Of a stretch of DNA of 64,000 nucleotides, positions 34,193-43,177 are shown piece after piece. Under the pieces are notes generated by a model. The model was given only the letters and a program-made list of their open reading frames with translations, searched no databases and was not told where the DNA came from. Made by a program: the position numbers and the translations under genes. This DNA comes from Streptomyces sp. NBC_01231. GTDB taxonomy: Bacteria > Actinomycetota > Actinomycetes > Streptomycetales > Streptomycetaceae. Where the stretch lies: assembly GCA_035999765.1 (NCBI GenBank), contig CP108521.1, forward strand, positions 806,001 to 870,000, read 5' to 3'. Positions within the stretch are counted from its first letter, which is position 1. Each line of letters begins with the position of its first letter.

Positions 34193-35305
34193 CTAGTGTC
34201 CTGCGCCGGAGATCCGTTGGCAGAAGCGGGCGAGGGAATCGAGGATCTCTTCGGCGGTCTTGGTCCAGATGAAGGGCTTGGGGTCCTCGTTCCAGTCTTT
34301 GACCCATGCGCGGATGTCGGCCTCGAGGGTCTGCACGTTTTTGTGTGCGCCGCGGCGGATCTTCTGGTCGGCCAGGAAGCCGAACCACCGCTCGACCTGG
34401 TTGATCCAGGAGGAGCCGGTGGGGGTGAAGTGCATGTGGAAGCGTGGGTGCCTGGCCAGCCATGTCCTGATCGCGGGCGTCTTGTGGGTGCCGTAGTTGT
34501 CGCAGATCAGGTGGACCGCCAGGTGCGCGGGTACTTCCTTGTCGATCCGGATCAGGAACTTCTTGAACTCCGCTGCCCGGTGCCGGCGGTGCAGAGCACT
34601 GATGACCTCGCCGGTAGCGACGTCGAACGCGGCGAACAAGGTAGTCAGCCCGTTGCGGACGTAGTCGTGGGTGCGCCGCACAGGCATGCCCGGCATTGTC
34701 GGCATTCCCGGCAGCACCGGCTGGGACCGGTCCAGGGCCTGGATCTGCGACTTCTCGTCCACCGACAGCACCACCGCTCCCTCGGGCGGGTTGAAGTGCA
34801 GGCCGACAACGTCGTAGACCTTCTCCACGAACAGCGGGTCCGTCGGCAGCTTGAAGGTGTCTGCCAGATGCGGCTTGAGCTGGAACTTCCGCCAGATCCG
34901 GCCGACGGTCGACTTCGACAGGCCGCTGTGCTCCGCCATCGACTTTCGCGACCAGTGGGTGGCGCCCTTAGGAATCTCCTCCAGCGTGGTGACCACGACC
35001 GCTTCCACCTGATCGACGCTGATGGTGGGCGGCCGGCCCGGCCGCGGCTCGTCGACCAGGCCCTCGAGCCGCTCCGCCAGGAACCGGCGCCGCCACGTGC
35101 GGACGGTGTCAGCGGCAACCCGCAACTCGCGGGCGACCGCGACGATCGGCGGCACCTCCACACCCGCGCACGCCAGCACGATCCGCGCTCGCAGGGCCAG
35201 CGCCTGGGCCGACGACGCCCGCCGCGTCCACCGCTCCGACACCGCCCGCTCGTCATCAGACAGCAGCAACGGTTCCAGCTTCGGGCCCCGACGAGGAACT
35301 GACAC
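34193..35305 (-). CDS. IS630-family transposase
   Basis: Protein of about 370 residues with an N-terminal helix-turn-helix (VARELRVAADTVRTWRRRFL) and a DDE domain: first Asp in VVLSVDEKSQIQ, second in LICDNYGTHK and Glu in SSWINQVERWF. Length and motifs look complete, so it may be active. The stop codon uses the TA at the element edge. The start is uncertain: GTG 35305 gives VSVPRRGPKLEP, the usual family N-terminus; GTG 35323 and TTG 35341 are in frame. Inserted between a TetR and an HxlR gene. Confidence 0.92.
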   Translation of the reverse strand: MSVPRRGPKLEPLLLSDDERAVSERWTRRASSAQALALRARIVLACAGVEVPPIVAVARELRVAADTVRTWRRRFLAERLEGLVDEPRPGRPPTISVDQVEAVVVTTLEEIPKGATHWSRKSMAEHSGLSKSTVGRIWRKFQLKPHLADTFKLPTDPLFVEKVYDVVGLHFNPPEGAVVLSVDEKSQIQALDRSQPVLPGMPTMPGMPVRRTHDYVRNGLTTLFAAFDVATGEVISALHRRHRAAEFKKFLIRIDKEVPAHLAVHLICDNYGTHKTPAIRTWLARHPRFHMHFTPTGSSWINQVERWFGFLADQKIRRGAHKNVQTLEADIRAWVKDWNEDPKPFIWTKTAEEILDSLARFCQRISGAGH

Positions 35306-35360
35306 ACCAGCAGCAGAAGTCACACAACTACTAACGATCAACTACTGGCGCAGGACACTA
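34194..35360. mobile_element. complete IS630-family insertion sequence
   Basis: Perfect 12-base terminal inverted repeats, GTGTCCTGCGCC at 34196-34207 and GGCGCAGGACAC at 35347-35358, flanked by TA on both sides (34194-34195, 35359-35360), the TA target duplication of IS630/Tc1-mariner elements. Length 1163 bases between the TAs. It carries one full-length transposase gene on the minus strand. No passenger gene. Confidence 0.92.
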
Positions 35361-35388
35361 GTACCTCACTCCGCAGTCCGCGCTCAGC

Positions 35389-35898
35389 TCACTCCGCGGG
35401 CCTCATCCGAAATGCGGGGCCGGGGACGCTCTCGATGTCTTCCGCCTGCACGGCGTGGCCCCGTTCGCAGCGGATGTGGGCGTCGACGTGCGCGCCGCAT
35501 CCGCGGTGGCGCGCCAGGATGGCCGGGCCCTCCGGGTCGGCGCGGTAGCGGTCGCCCCACTGCAGGAGCCCCATCACGGCCGGCACCAGATCCATACCCT
35601 TGGGCGTGATCACGTACTTCGGCCGACTCCGCGAGCCCGGTTCCTTGTAGGTCTCGGTGGCCAGGATCCCTTCCTCCACGAGCATCCGAAGCCGCGCCGC
35701 GAGAAGGTTGCGAGGACAGCCGAGGACACGTTCGAAGTCGCTGAACCGGGACGAGCCGTACCAGACCTCGCGCAGGATCAGGATCGTCCACTTCTCCCCC
35801 ACGACCTCGAGGGTCCGGGCGATCGAGCAGTTCGACATGTCCCGGTCGAGACGGGGGTCCATGCCGGCGTCCTGAAGAAGTTCGGTCCTCGCATCCAT
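35389..35898 (-). CDS. HxlR-type transcriptional regulator
   Basis: Protein of 169 residues. CSIARTLEVVGEKWTILILREVWYG is the conserved HxlR N-terminus with its Cys, and CPRNLLAARLRMLVEEGIL is the recognition helix and wing. The C-terminal CGAHVDAHIRCERGH segment holds a Cys/His cluster. ATG 35898 lies only 20 bases from the operator-like repeat; ATG 35862 (MDPRLDRD), with AGGA before it, is an alternative. Divergent from the MDR gene at 36059. A decayed relative lies at 18510-18785. Confidence 0.92.
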   Translation of the reverse strand: MDARTELLQDAGMDPRLDRDMSNCSIARTLEVVGEKWTILILREVWYGSSRFSDFERVLGCPRNLLAARLRMLVEEGILATETYKEPGSRSRPKYVITPKGMDLVPAVMGLLQWGDRYRADPEGPAILARHRGCGAHVDAHIRCERGHAVQAEDIESVPGPAFRMRPAE

Positions 35899-35917
35899 GG
35901 GGTGATTCTAACTTCAC

Positions 35918-35941
35918 CTGAGTTTACTTTTCTATACTCAG
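35918..35941. promoter_or_regulatory. inverted repeat between HxlR and MDR genes
   Basis: Arms CTGAGT (35918-35923) and ACTCAG (35936-35941) around an AT-rich 12-base centre. HxlR/MarR-type dimers bind such sites. It lies just upstream of the HxlR start. Confidence 0.55.
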
Positions 35942-36058
35942 TGGGTAGCGTCGTGGTCAGCACATCAACCCGGCCGCAGGCGAAAAACGGGCGCGCAGAG
36001 CGACCTGCGCGAAGTATCAGATCGACCACCGGAACACCCACGCAGAAAGGCGGCCGAC

Positions 36059-37072
36059 ATGAAGGCATTCGTCGTCGAGAAGTACGGCAAGGACGGCGCG
36101 CGCGCCGCAGAGGTGCCTGAGCCCACCGTCGGAGACCGCGACGTCCTGGTCAGAGTGAGCGCCGCCAGTATCAACCCGCTGGACAAGATGGTCCGCAACG
36201 GGGAGTTCAAGCAGCTCCTGAAGTACAAGCGTCCGTTCGTGCTCGGCCACGACGTCGCCGGCGTCGTGACGCGGGTCGGATCCGCCGTCCATGGCCTCGA
36301 AGTCGGCGACGAGGTCTACGCCCGTCCGCGCGACCTGCGGGTAGGAGGCTTCGCGGAGTTCATCGCGATCGACGTGGACGATGTCGCGCCCAAGCCGGCC
36401 TCCCTCACCCTCCAGGAGGCGGCCGCGGTGCCGCTGGTGGCCCTGGCCGCCTGGCAGATCCTCGTCGACCGCGCCCACGTGAAGCCGGGCCAGAAGGTGC
36501 TCATCCACGCCGGCGCCGGCGGCCTCGGCTCGACGGTCATCCAGCTCGCCAAGCACCTCGGCGCCACGGTGGCGACGACCACGGACACCAAGACCGAGGA
36601 GTTGGTCAGGAGCCTCGGCGCCGATGTCGTCGTCGACTACACCAAGGAAGACTTCTCGAGGGTGCTGTCCGGCTACGACCTGGTGCTGGACTCCCTGGGC
36701 GGAGCGAACCTCGAGAAGTCGCTGACCGTGCTGAAGCCCGGCGGCCTGGCCATCAGCGTCGTCGGCCCGCCCGACGCAGGCTTCGCCAAGCAGCTCGGCG
36801 CCCCCTCGTTCCTGGGCCTGGTCATGAACGTGCTCAGCCGCAAGGTCCGCAAGCAGGCGAAGGCGCTGGGGGTGCGCTACGAGTTCTTCTTCATGCAGGC
36901 CAACGGCTCCCAGCTGCGCCGACTCGGCGCCCTCTACGACAGCGGGAAGCTCCGCCCGGTCATCGACAGCACCTTCCCGTTCGACCAGACGCTAGAGGCG
37001 ATGGCGCACGTCGAACAGGGCCGTACCAGGGCCGGCAAGGTCGTTGTCTCGATGGTGCCCGACAACGGCTGA
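36059..37072 (+). CDS. NADP-dependent MDR oxidoreductase
   Basis: Protein of 337 residues, zinc-free medium-chain reductase. VRVSAASINPLDKMVRNG and LGHDVAGVVTRVG belong to the GroES-like domain, LIHAGAGGLGSTVIQLAKHLGA to the NADPH fold. It reduces quinones or enones. ATG 36059 has AAAGG nine bases upstream. Divergent from the HxlR gene, which is its likely redox- or electrophile-sensing regulator, as in other HxlR/quinone reductase pairs. Only distantly similar to the MDR protein at 24344. Confidence 0.93.
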   Translation: MKAFVVEKYGKDGARAAEVPEPTVGDRDVLVRVSAASINPLDKMVRNGEFKQLLKYKRPFVLGHDVAGVVTRVGSAVHGLEVGDEVYARPRDLRVGGFAEFIAIDVDDVAPKPASLTLQEAAAVPLVALAAWQILVDRAHVKPGQKVLIHAGAGGLGSTVIQLAKHLGATVATTTDTKTEELVRSLGADVVVDYTKEDFSRVLSGYDLVLDSLGGANLEKSLTVLKPGGLAISVVGPPDAGFAKQLGAPSFLGLVMNVLSRKVRKQAKALGVRYEFFFMQANGSQLRRLGALYDSGKLRPVIDSTFPFDQTLEAMAHVEQGRTRAGKVVVSMVPDNG

Positions 37073-37419
37073 GACCGTGCCGGCCGCAGAGCCGAGACCG
37101 GTGCCGGCCACAGACCTCCATCCGGCACAGTCCGGATCCGGAGGGGAGACGACGCCGTCCGCCCCGATGGCGACTACGGTCGCGAAGAGCCGCCGCTGGA
37201 GACGTCCCGGTGCCATGCCGCACGCCATATGGCCCGCGACACGGCGCACCAGGCGGCTCTACGCCGACCCGAGCCGTGGTCGAGCCCCCGTACCCGTTGC
37301 GCGTCGGGGTTGATAACGGCGGACGGACCGCCACGCCTGGTGAGTCCGCCCAGGCAGAGCGACGAGGCGTTCCCGGGTCGGGCGGGACGCACCGACGGCA
37401 AGGACGACAGTGTCCGTCC
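37073..37419. other. gene-free gap with a short direct repeat
   Basis: The 347 bases between the convergent MDR and CoA-hydrolase genes hold no convincing gene. GAGACCGTGCCGGCC (37071) and GAGACCGGTGCCGGCC (37094) form a direct repeat just after the MDR stop. No clear terminator seen. Confidence 0.5.
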
Positions 37420-38409
37420 TCAGAGCGAGGCACGCTGCCAGACGGGAGTGCGGTCCTTGTCGACCAGGGCCGCACGGACGCCCTCCAGGAAATCCGGCGT
37501 GCGGATGGTCGTGCGGGTGAGGGCGAGTTCGGTGGCGAGGCACTCCCGCAAGGTCTGCTGCCTGCCCCGGGCGAGCAGAGCGTGAGTGATCTCCAGGCTC
37601 TGCGGCGAGGCGGACTCCAGGGTGACCGAGGCGGCTGCCGCCCAGGGGGTGTCGAGCTCGCGCAGGCGTTTCTCGATCTCGCCGAGGGACGGCGCGCCGA
37701 ACGCCCAGTCCACGTCCCCGCGTACCTCCGCCAGCCTGCTGCCCGCCACCGGGGAACGGCCGGCGAGGCGGTTCAGGACCACGTCCACCGGATCGCCGGG
37801 GTTGTCGGCCAAGGCCTCCCCGACCGCCTCCAGCCCCTCCGCGAGGACGAAGTGCGTGGCCAACCCCGTGTACAGGGCGTCGGCCGCGTCGATCCGGTCC
37901 CCGGTCAGTCCCAGGTACATGCCGATCGCCCCGGGCAGCCTCGGCAGAAAGTAGCTGGCCCCGACGTCCGGGAAGAAGCCGATCCCGGTCTCGGGCATCG
38001 CCAGCACCGCGCGCTCGGTGACGACGCGGAAGCTGCCGTGGACGGACAGACCCAGGCCTCCGCCCATGCACACGCCGTCGATGAGCGACACGACCGGCAC
38101 GGGATACTCGGCGATCCGGGCGTTGAGCCGGTACTCGGAGGCGAAGAACCCCTCACTGGCCTCGGCGTCCCCGGCGAGGCTGTGCTCGCGGATCGTACGG
38201 ATGTCTCCGCCGGCGCAGAACGCCTTCGTGCTGGTACTGGCGAGCACCACGGCGGACAGAGGTGTGTGCTCCCACCCGGCGAGCACACGGTCGAGGGCGA
38301 CGACCATGTCCGTCGTCAGAGCGTTGAGCGCCTTGGGACGGTTCAGCAGGATCCGGCCGACGCCCCGGTGGACGTCGGCGAGAATCTCGACCGCAGCGGT
38401 GTCAGTCAT
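37420..38409 (-). CDS. 3-hydroxyisobutyryl-CoA hydrolase-like crotonase
   Basis: Protein of 329 residues. Crotonase fold with both oxyanion loops (AFCAGGDIRTI and GVCMGGGLGLSVHGSFRVV), then MPETGIGFFPDVGASYFLPRLPG, the HIBCH-type signature, and the long C-terminal helical domain of that subgroup. HIBCH releases CoA from 3-hydroxyisobutyryl-CoA in valine breakdown. 3-Hydroxyisobutyrate is then oxidised by an alcohol-type dehydrogenase, which fits the Fe-alcohol dehydrogenase gene 70 bases upstream on the same strand. ATG 38409. Probably the second gene of that operon. Confidence 0.88.
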   Translation of the reverse strand: MTDTAAVEILADVHRGVGRILLNRPKALNALTTDMVVALDRVLAGWEHTPLSAVVLASTSTKAFCAGGDIRTIREHSLAGDAEASEGFFASEYRLNARIAEYPVPVVSLIDGVCMGGGLGLSVHGSFRVVTERAVLAMPETGIGFFPDVGASYFLPRLPGAIGMYLGLTGDRIDAADALYTGLATHFVLAEGLEAVGEALADNPGDPVDVVLNRLAGRSPVAGSRLAEVRGDVDWAFGAPSLGEIEKRLRELDTPWAAAASVTLESASPQSLEITHALLARGRQQTLRECLATELALTRTTIRTPDFLEGVRAALVDKDRTPVWQRASL

Positions 38410-38479
38410 GGGTCAGCAGCACCTCGTGGTCCGCACGGACTCGGCTGTCGCGGCCATCATGTTCCTCACTCGCCCGGTG

Positions 38480-39640
38480 TCAGGCATAGATCTGCGCGTA
38501 GAGATCCTGGATCTCGTCCACGGTGGGTACGACGGGGTTGTTGGCGGGGGATCCGGACGCGAGCGCCTGCTCGGCCATGAGGGGCAACAGGCGGAACCAC
38601 TCGTCCTTGTCGATGCCGTGGGCTTGTGGGGTGGGCACCTCAAGATCCTGGCACAGGGCTCGGAGCGCCTCCACGAGCCTATCTGCGGCCAAGGCGTTGC
38701 TGTCGCCGTCGGTGGCGGCTCCGAGGGCGCGGGCGCAGTCGGCGTACCGGCTCGCGGCGGCGCGGGCGGAGAACGCTGTCACCGCGGGGAAGAGCATCGC
38801 GTTCGACAGACCGTGGGCGACATGGAAGTGAGCTCCGATCGGGCGGCTCATACCGTGCACGAGCGCCACGCTGGAGTTGGAGAAGGCGATGCCGGCCTGG
38901 GTCGCGGCGAGCATCATCGCCTCGCGGGCCTCGAGGTCTCCCCCGTCGGCGTAGACGCGGCGGAGGTGGTGGCCGATGGTCCGGATCGCGTTCAGGGCGA
39001 GGCCGTCGGAGAACGGATTGGCCTTGCGGCTCACGTACGCCTCGACGGCATGCGTGAGCGCGTCGACGCCGGTGTCGGCGGTCAGCCGGGCCGGCATCGA
39101 CAAGGTCAGTTCGAAGTCGATGACAGCGGCGACCGGCAGGAACGCCGGCCCCGGACAGAGCATCTTCTCGTCCGTGGCGCTGTCGGTGATGATGGTGAAC
39201 TGGGTCGCCTCCGAGCCGCTGCCCGCGGTCGTCGGGACCGCGATCACCGGAAGCGCCGGGCCGAGGCTGGTGTGCGGTGCCTTGTAGTCCCGCATCCGGC
39301 CGCCCTGGACGCCCAGCAGGCCGAGGGCCTTGGCGGTGTCCATCGGGCTGCCGCCACCGAACCCGATCACGGAGTCCGCTCCGTGTTCCCGCAGCACGGT
39401 CAGGCCCGCGTCGAGCGAGTCGGTGGTCGGATCCGGGACGGTGCCGGCGAACAGGCGCGGCTGCACTCCGGCATCCCTCAGCGTCGCCATCAGTCGTTCC
39501 GCCGCACCGGTCCCGGCGAGGAACGCGTCCGTCACCAGCAGCGGGCGGCGCAGCCCCAGCCCTGCGACGACGTCGCCCAGCTCGCCGACGGCACCGCCGC
39601 CGACGCGCAGGATCCGCGGGAGGGAAAGGCTGGCAACCAT
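38480..39640 (-). CDS. iron-containing alcohol dehydrogenase
   Basis: Protein of 386 residues of the type III alcohol dehydrogenase family, NAD(P)-dependent. GFGGGSPMDTAKA binds the dinucleotide; metal ligands lie in DTGVDALTHAVEAYVS and in MSRPIGAHFHVAHGLSNA. Substrates range from ethanol and 1,3-propanediol to hydroxy acids. ATG 39640 has AAAGGG about six bases upstream; the longer frame has no resemblance. Divergent from a LysR gene with a TGCACA/TGTGCA palindrome in the gap. The CoA hydrolase at 37420 is downstream. Confidence 0.92.
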   Translation of the reverse strand: MVASLSLPRILRVGGGAVGELGDVVAGLGLRRPLLVTDAFLAGTGAAERLMATLRDAGVQPRLFAGTVPDPTTDSLDAGLTVLREHGADSVIGFGGGSPMDTAKALGLLGVQGGRMRDYKAPHTSLGPALPVIAVPTTAGSGSEATQFTIITDSATDEKMLCPGPAFLPVAAVIDFELTLSMPARLTADTGVDALTHAVEAYVSRKANPFSDGLALNAIRTIGHHLRRVYADGGDLEAREAMMLAATQAGIAFSNSSVALVHGMSRPIGAHFHVAHGLSNAMLFPAVTAFSARAAASRYADCARALGAATDGDSNALAADRLVEALRALCQDLEVPTPQAHGIDKDEWFRLLPLMAEQALASGSPANNPVVPTVDEIQDLYAQIYA

Positions 39641-39728
39641 GGGAGCCCTTTCGGCAAGAACGGCGGGCAGGTCGCGCGCATTGCCTTGACTGTGGAGCCC
39701 CGCGCCGAGTGCGATCAACCACCAATGA

Positions 39729-39745
39729 TGCACACCCGCTGTGCA
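39729..39745. promoter_or_regulatory. TGCACA-N5-TGTGCA LysR-type box
   Basis: A perfect inverted repeat with six-base arms and a five-base centre, in the 127-base gap between the Fe-alcohol dehydrogenase and lysR starts, 23 bases before GTG 39768. LysR regulators use T-N11-A type sites, which this satisfies. Confidence 0.65.
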
Positions 39746-39767
39746 GAAATGCAGATACCGTCGGGCC

Positions 39768-40730
39768 GTGCACCCCCGCTCCCCGGACGAGAACCCCGCC
39801 CCGCAGCCTGTCGACTCCCCTCGCTCCGTCGATCCGCGCAGACTCCGCGCGGACGATCTGCGCTACCTGCTCGTGCTGTCCCGTACCGGACGCCTGGTGA
39901 CCGCCGCCGACGCACTCGGCGTGGACCACACCACCGTGTCACGCCGTATCGCCGCACTGGAGAAGAGCCTCGGCCTGCGCCTCATCGAGCGCGGCACGGA
40001 GGGATGGACACTGACGGACGTCGGACGAGCCGTCTCGGAGAACGCGCGCGCGATCGAGGAGGCCATCGACCGCGTCGTCGACACCGTGGAAGGCCAGGAC
40101 TCGCCGTCCCTGCACGGTACGGTGCGCGTCAGCGCGCCCGACGGCTTCGGCACCACCTTCGCCACGCCCGCCCTCGTACGGGTGCGCCGCCGGCACCCCC
40201 AGCTCCAGGTCGAACTCATCACCGCGACCCGGCAGCTCGCCCTGCGCCCGTCCGGTTTCGATCTCGCTCTCGTCATCGGCGTACCCTCCAGCAGCCACCT
40301 CGTGACCGAACACCTCACCGACTACACGCTGGGGCTCTATGCCTGTGACGACTACCTCACCCGGCACGGTCGACCGGAGACGCCGGCCGAGCTGCGCGCG
40401 CACCCGCTCATCTTCTACATCGAGTCGATGCTGCAGGTCGGCGACCTCGACATCGAACGCCACCTTCCCGGCATGACCCCGGCCTTCTCCTCGACGAACG
40501 TCTTCGCCCAGCTCGAAGCCACCCAGCAGGGGGCCGGCATCGGTGTCCTGCCTGCCTTCCTGACCCGGCGGACACCACTGCGCCGACTGCTCGCCGACGA
40601 GATCGACATCCGGCTCCCCATCACCCTGGCCGTCCGCCGCGAGGCCGTGACGCACCCCGCCGTACGTGCCATCTGGACCGCTCTACGGCATGAGGTCGCC
40701 GAACGGGCCGACGAACTGCTCCCGGAATGA
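39768..40730 (+). CDS. LysR family transcriptional regulator
   Basis: Protein of 320 residues. Winged helix-turn-helix at about residues 23-82 (LRYLLVLSRTGRLVTAADAL, VDHTTVSRRIAALE), followed by a periplasmic-binding-like effector domain (SLHGTVRVSAPDGFG onward). Divergent from the dehydrogenase/CoA-hydrolase operon and probably its activator through the palindrome at 39729. GTG 39768 is chosen; GTG 39741 lies inside the palindrome and is less likely. No clear ribosome site, so possibly leaderless. Confidence 0.9.
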   Translation: MHPRSPDENPAPQPVDSPRSVDPRRLRADDLRYLLVLSRTGRLVTAADALGVDHTTVSRRIAALEKSLGLRLIERGTEGWTLTDVGRAVSENARAIEEAIDRVVDTVEGQDSPSLHGTVRVSAPDGFGTTFATPALVRVRRRHPQLQVELITATRQLALRPSGFDLALVIGVPSSSHLVTEHLTDYTLGLYACDDYLTRHGRPETPAELRAHPLIFYIESMLQVGDLDIERHLPGMTPAFSSTNVFAQLEATQQGAGIGVLPAFLTRRTPLRRLLADEIDIRLPITLAVRREAVTHPAVRAIWTALRHEVAERADELLPE

Positions 40731-40748
40731 GCACCAAGGCGTTTCCGG

Positions 40749-40965
40749 TGACTGTGACTTCCGCCTGGCGCCCGAGCATCCCTACCCCGCACAGCTCGAC
40801 CGCGCCCAGCTCGGCCGCCGACTCGCGGACTTCAAGGTCACCTCCGAGGTCCACCCGATGCCCGAGGGACAGCACTCGTTCGTCCTGGGCGCGGGGCGGG
40901 TACCCGAGGTGGACCAGGCGATCCAGCAGATGGGTCAGTGGCTCCGCGAGCACCTCGGCGCGTGA
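40749..40965 (+). pseudogene. hormone-sensitive lipase-like esterase with internal deletion
   Basis: The frame reads DFRLAPEHPYPAQLDRAQ and then jumps to VHPMPEGQHSFVLGAGRVPE and a normal C-terminus and stop. These are the residues before the nucleophile and those around the catalytic His of an esterase like the one at 30054 (DFRRAPEHKYPAQ, GGQHSYVYGAGRIPE). Roughly 150 residues including the nucleophilic Ser are gone, as is the N-terminus. The rest of the 417-base gap to 41147 holds nothing recognised. Confidence 0.75.
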
Positions 40966-41147
40966 ACAGAAGCCGCGCCCGACGGCGGGGCCTGTCAGCC
41001 AGGTCGCCGCACCACCGCGATGCCGGTGCCCGGTCCGCCGGTCTCCGGCACCCTGCTCGACCGTGCCGGGCGGCATACGGTACGAGTGTCGGACAGCGTT
41101 CAGCACGCCGCAACGGCCCGCCCCTCGATGCCACAAGGGAGTGCGCG

Positions 41148-43037
41148 ATGGGAATGTACGAGGATGTCTTCCGCTCCAGTACCGAGGATCCGGAGAGTTT
41201 CTGGCTGAAGGCGGCAGAGGCCATCGACTGGAATGTCACTCCGCGACGCGCCCTGGACTCCTCGGACGCGCCCTTCTACCACTGGTTTCCCGACGGGCGG
41301 CTCAACGTCTGCTTCAACGCGCTCGACCGGCACGTCGAAGCCGGCCGAGGCGGACAGCCCGCGCTCATCTACGACTCCCCCGTGACCGACACCCGGCGCA
41401 CCTACACCTACGCGCAGCTGCGGGACGAGGTGGCGGCCTTCGCCGGAGCGCTCGCACAGCTCGGCGTGGGACGCGGCGACCGCGTGGTGATCTACCTGCC
41501 GATGGTCCCCGAGGCCGCCGTGGCGATGCTGGCCTGCGCACGCATCGGCGCAATCCACTCGGTCGTCTTCGGCGGGTTCGCCCCACGTGAACTCGCCCTC
41601 CGCATCGACGACGCCGCCCCCAAGGTGGTCGTCTCGGCCTCCTGCGGCATCGAGGGCAAGCGTGTCATCCCGTACAAGCCCCTGCTCGACCGGGCCATCC
41701 ACCTCGCGGCCCACAAGCCGGAAAAGAGCGTGATCCTGCAACGCCCGCAGGAACGTGCCGAGTTGGGGCCAGACGATCTCGACTGGACCGAGCTGGTCGC
41801 CGCCGCGCCGCCGGCCGACTGCGTTCCCGTCGCCGCCACCGATCCGCTCTACATCCTGTACACGTCCGGAACGACCGGAAAGCCCAAGGGAGTTGTGCGT
41901 GACTGTGGTGGCTACGCGGTCGCTCTCCACTGGTCGATGAGGGCGGTGTACGACGTGGGTCCGGGCGAGACGATGTTCACCGGCTCCGATGTCGGCTGGG
42001 TCGTCGGGCACTCGTACATCGTCTACGCGCCCCTGCTGGCCGGTGCCACGACCGTGCTGTACGAGGGCAAGCCCGTCGGCACCCCGGACGCGGGCCAGTT
42101 CTGGCGCGTCGCCGCCGACTACCGGGCCAAGACCATGTTCACGGCGCCCACCGCCTTCCGCGCCATCCGCAAGGAGGACCCGAACGGAGCGCTCACCTCG
42201 GACTACGACCTCTCCCACCTGCGTTATCTCTTCCTCGCCGGCGAGCGCCTCGACCCAGAGACCTATCACTGGGCCGGCGCGCTTCTGGACATCCCGGTGA
42301 TCGACCACTGGTGGCAGACCGAGACCGGCTGGCCCATCGTCGCCAACCCCGTGGGCATCGAGGCCGCCCCCCTCAAGCCCGGGTCTCCCACCCGCCCGCT
42401 GCCGGGCTGGGACGTCCGGGTCCTCGACGCCTCGGGCGAGCCGGCACCCCCGGGCGTCGACGGCGCGATCGTCGTGAAGCTCCCCCTGCCGCCCGGAGCA
42501 CTCCCCACCCTCTGGAACGACGACGACCGCTACGTCGCCTCCTACCTCTCCGCCTACGACGGCTACTACCTCACCGGCGACAGCGGTCACATCGACGACG
42601 ACGGCTACGTCTTCGTCATGGGCCGCACCGACGACGTCATCAACGTCGCCGGCCACCGGCTGTCCACCGGCAGCATGGAAGAGGCCCTGGCCGCCCACCC
42701 CGATGTCGCCGAATGCGCCGTCATCGGGGTCGCCGACGAACTCAAGGGACAGATCCCGCGCGGCTTCGTCGTCCTGAAAGCCGGCAGCAACCGCGAACCG
42801 GGCGAGGCCGAGGCCGAACTCGTCCAGCTCGTACGCGAACGCATCGGCGCCGTCGCCTCCCTCAAGGACGTCACGGTCGTGGCCGCCCTGCCCAAGACCC
42901 GCTCGGGAAAGATCCTGCGCAAGACCATGCGCGGCATCGCCGACGGCCGCGACGAACCCATCCCCTCCACCGTGGACGACGCCGACGTCGTCGAGGCCCT
43001 GCGCCCGGTCCTCCGCCGCGCCGGTCACACCCCGTGA
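41148..43037 (+). CDS. prpE: propionyl-CoA synthetase
   Basis: Protein of 629 residues, the usual length of PrpE, which makes propionyl-CoA from propionate, ATP and CoA. N-terminal ACAS domain (YEDVFRSSTEDPESFWLKAA), P-loop YTSGTTGKPKG, PrpE-like TGSDVGWVVGHSYIVYAPLL, DHWWQTETGWP, the GDSGHIDDDGYVFVMGRTDD hinge, NVAGHRLSTGSMEE and the acetylatable Lys in TRSGKILRK. ATG 41148 has GGGAG six bases upstream. Acetyl-CoA synthetase is the nearest alternative, but VRDCGGYAVALHWSM and the overall pattern favour PrpE. Stands alone; possibly linked to the neighbouring branched-chain acyl-CoA genes. Confidence 0.9.
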   Translation: MGMYEDVFRSSTEDPESFWLKAAEAIDWNVTPRRALDSSDAPFYHWFPDGRLNVCFNALDRHVEAGRGGQPALIYDSPVTDTRRTYTYAQLRDEVAAFAGALAQLGVGRGDRVVIYLPMVPEAAVAMLACARIGAIHSVVFGGFAPRELALRIDDAAPKVVVSASCGIEGKRVIPYKPLLDRAIHLAAHKPEKSVILQRPQERAELGPDDLDWTELVAAAPPADCVPVAATDPLYILYTSGTTGKPKGVVRDCGGYAVALHWSMRAVYDVGPGETMFTGSDVGWVVGHSYIVYAPLLAGATTVLYEGKPVGTPDAGQFWRVAADYRAKTMFTAPTAFRAIRKEDPNGALTSDYDLSHLRYLFLAGERLDPETYHWAGALLDIPVIDHWWQTETGWPIVANPVGIEAAPLKPGSPTRPLPGWDVRVLDASGEPAPPGVDGAIVVKLPLPPGALPTLWNDDDRYVASYLSAYDGYYLTGDSGHIDDDGYVFVMGRTDDVINVAGHRLSTGSMEEALAAHPDVAECAVIGVADELKGQIPRGFVVLKAGSNREPGEAEAELVQLVRERIGAVASLKDVTVVAALPKTRSGKILRKTMRGIADGRDEPIPSTVDDADVVEALRPVLRRAGHTP

Positions 43038-43177
43038 AGGGCTGCTCCTGAGCCTGAGCCACAGGGTGAGCTCGTCCCACATCAGGGCCGACGCCATCAC
43101 CGTCGGCACCATGGCCCTCACCCACCAGCATCCTGGCGCAGTCCGACTCACCACACAGGCGCCGGCCGCCGCTGCGG

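Noticed and set aside
34194..35360. IS630 element as carrier of a larger transposon or island
   Set aside because: Ends and TA duplication are complete around the transposase alone; no second copy or passenger gene in the window.
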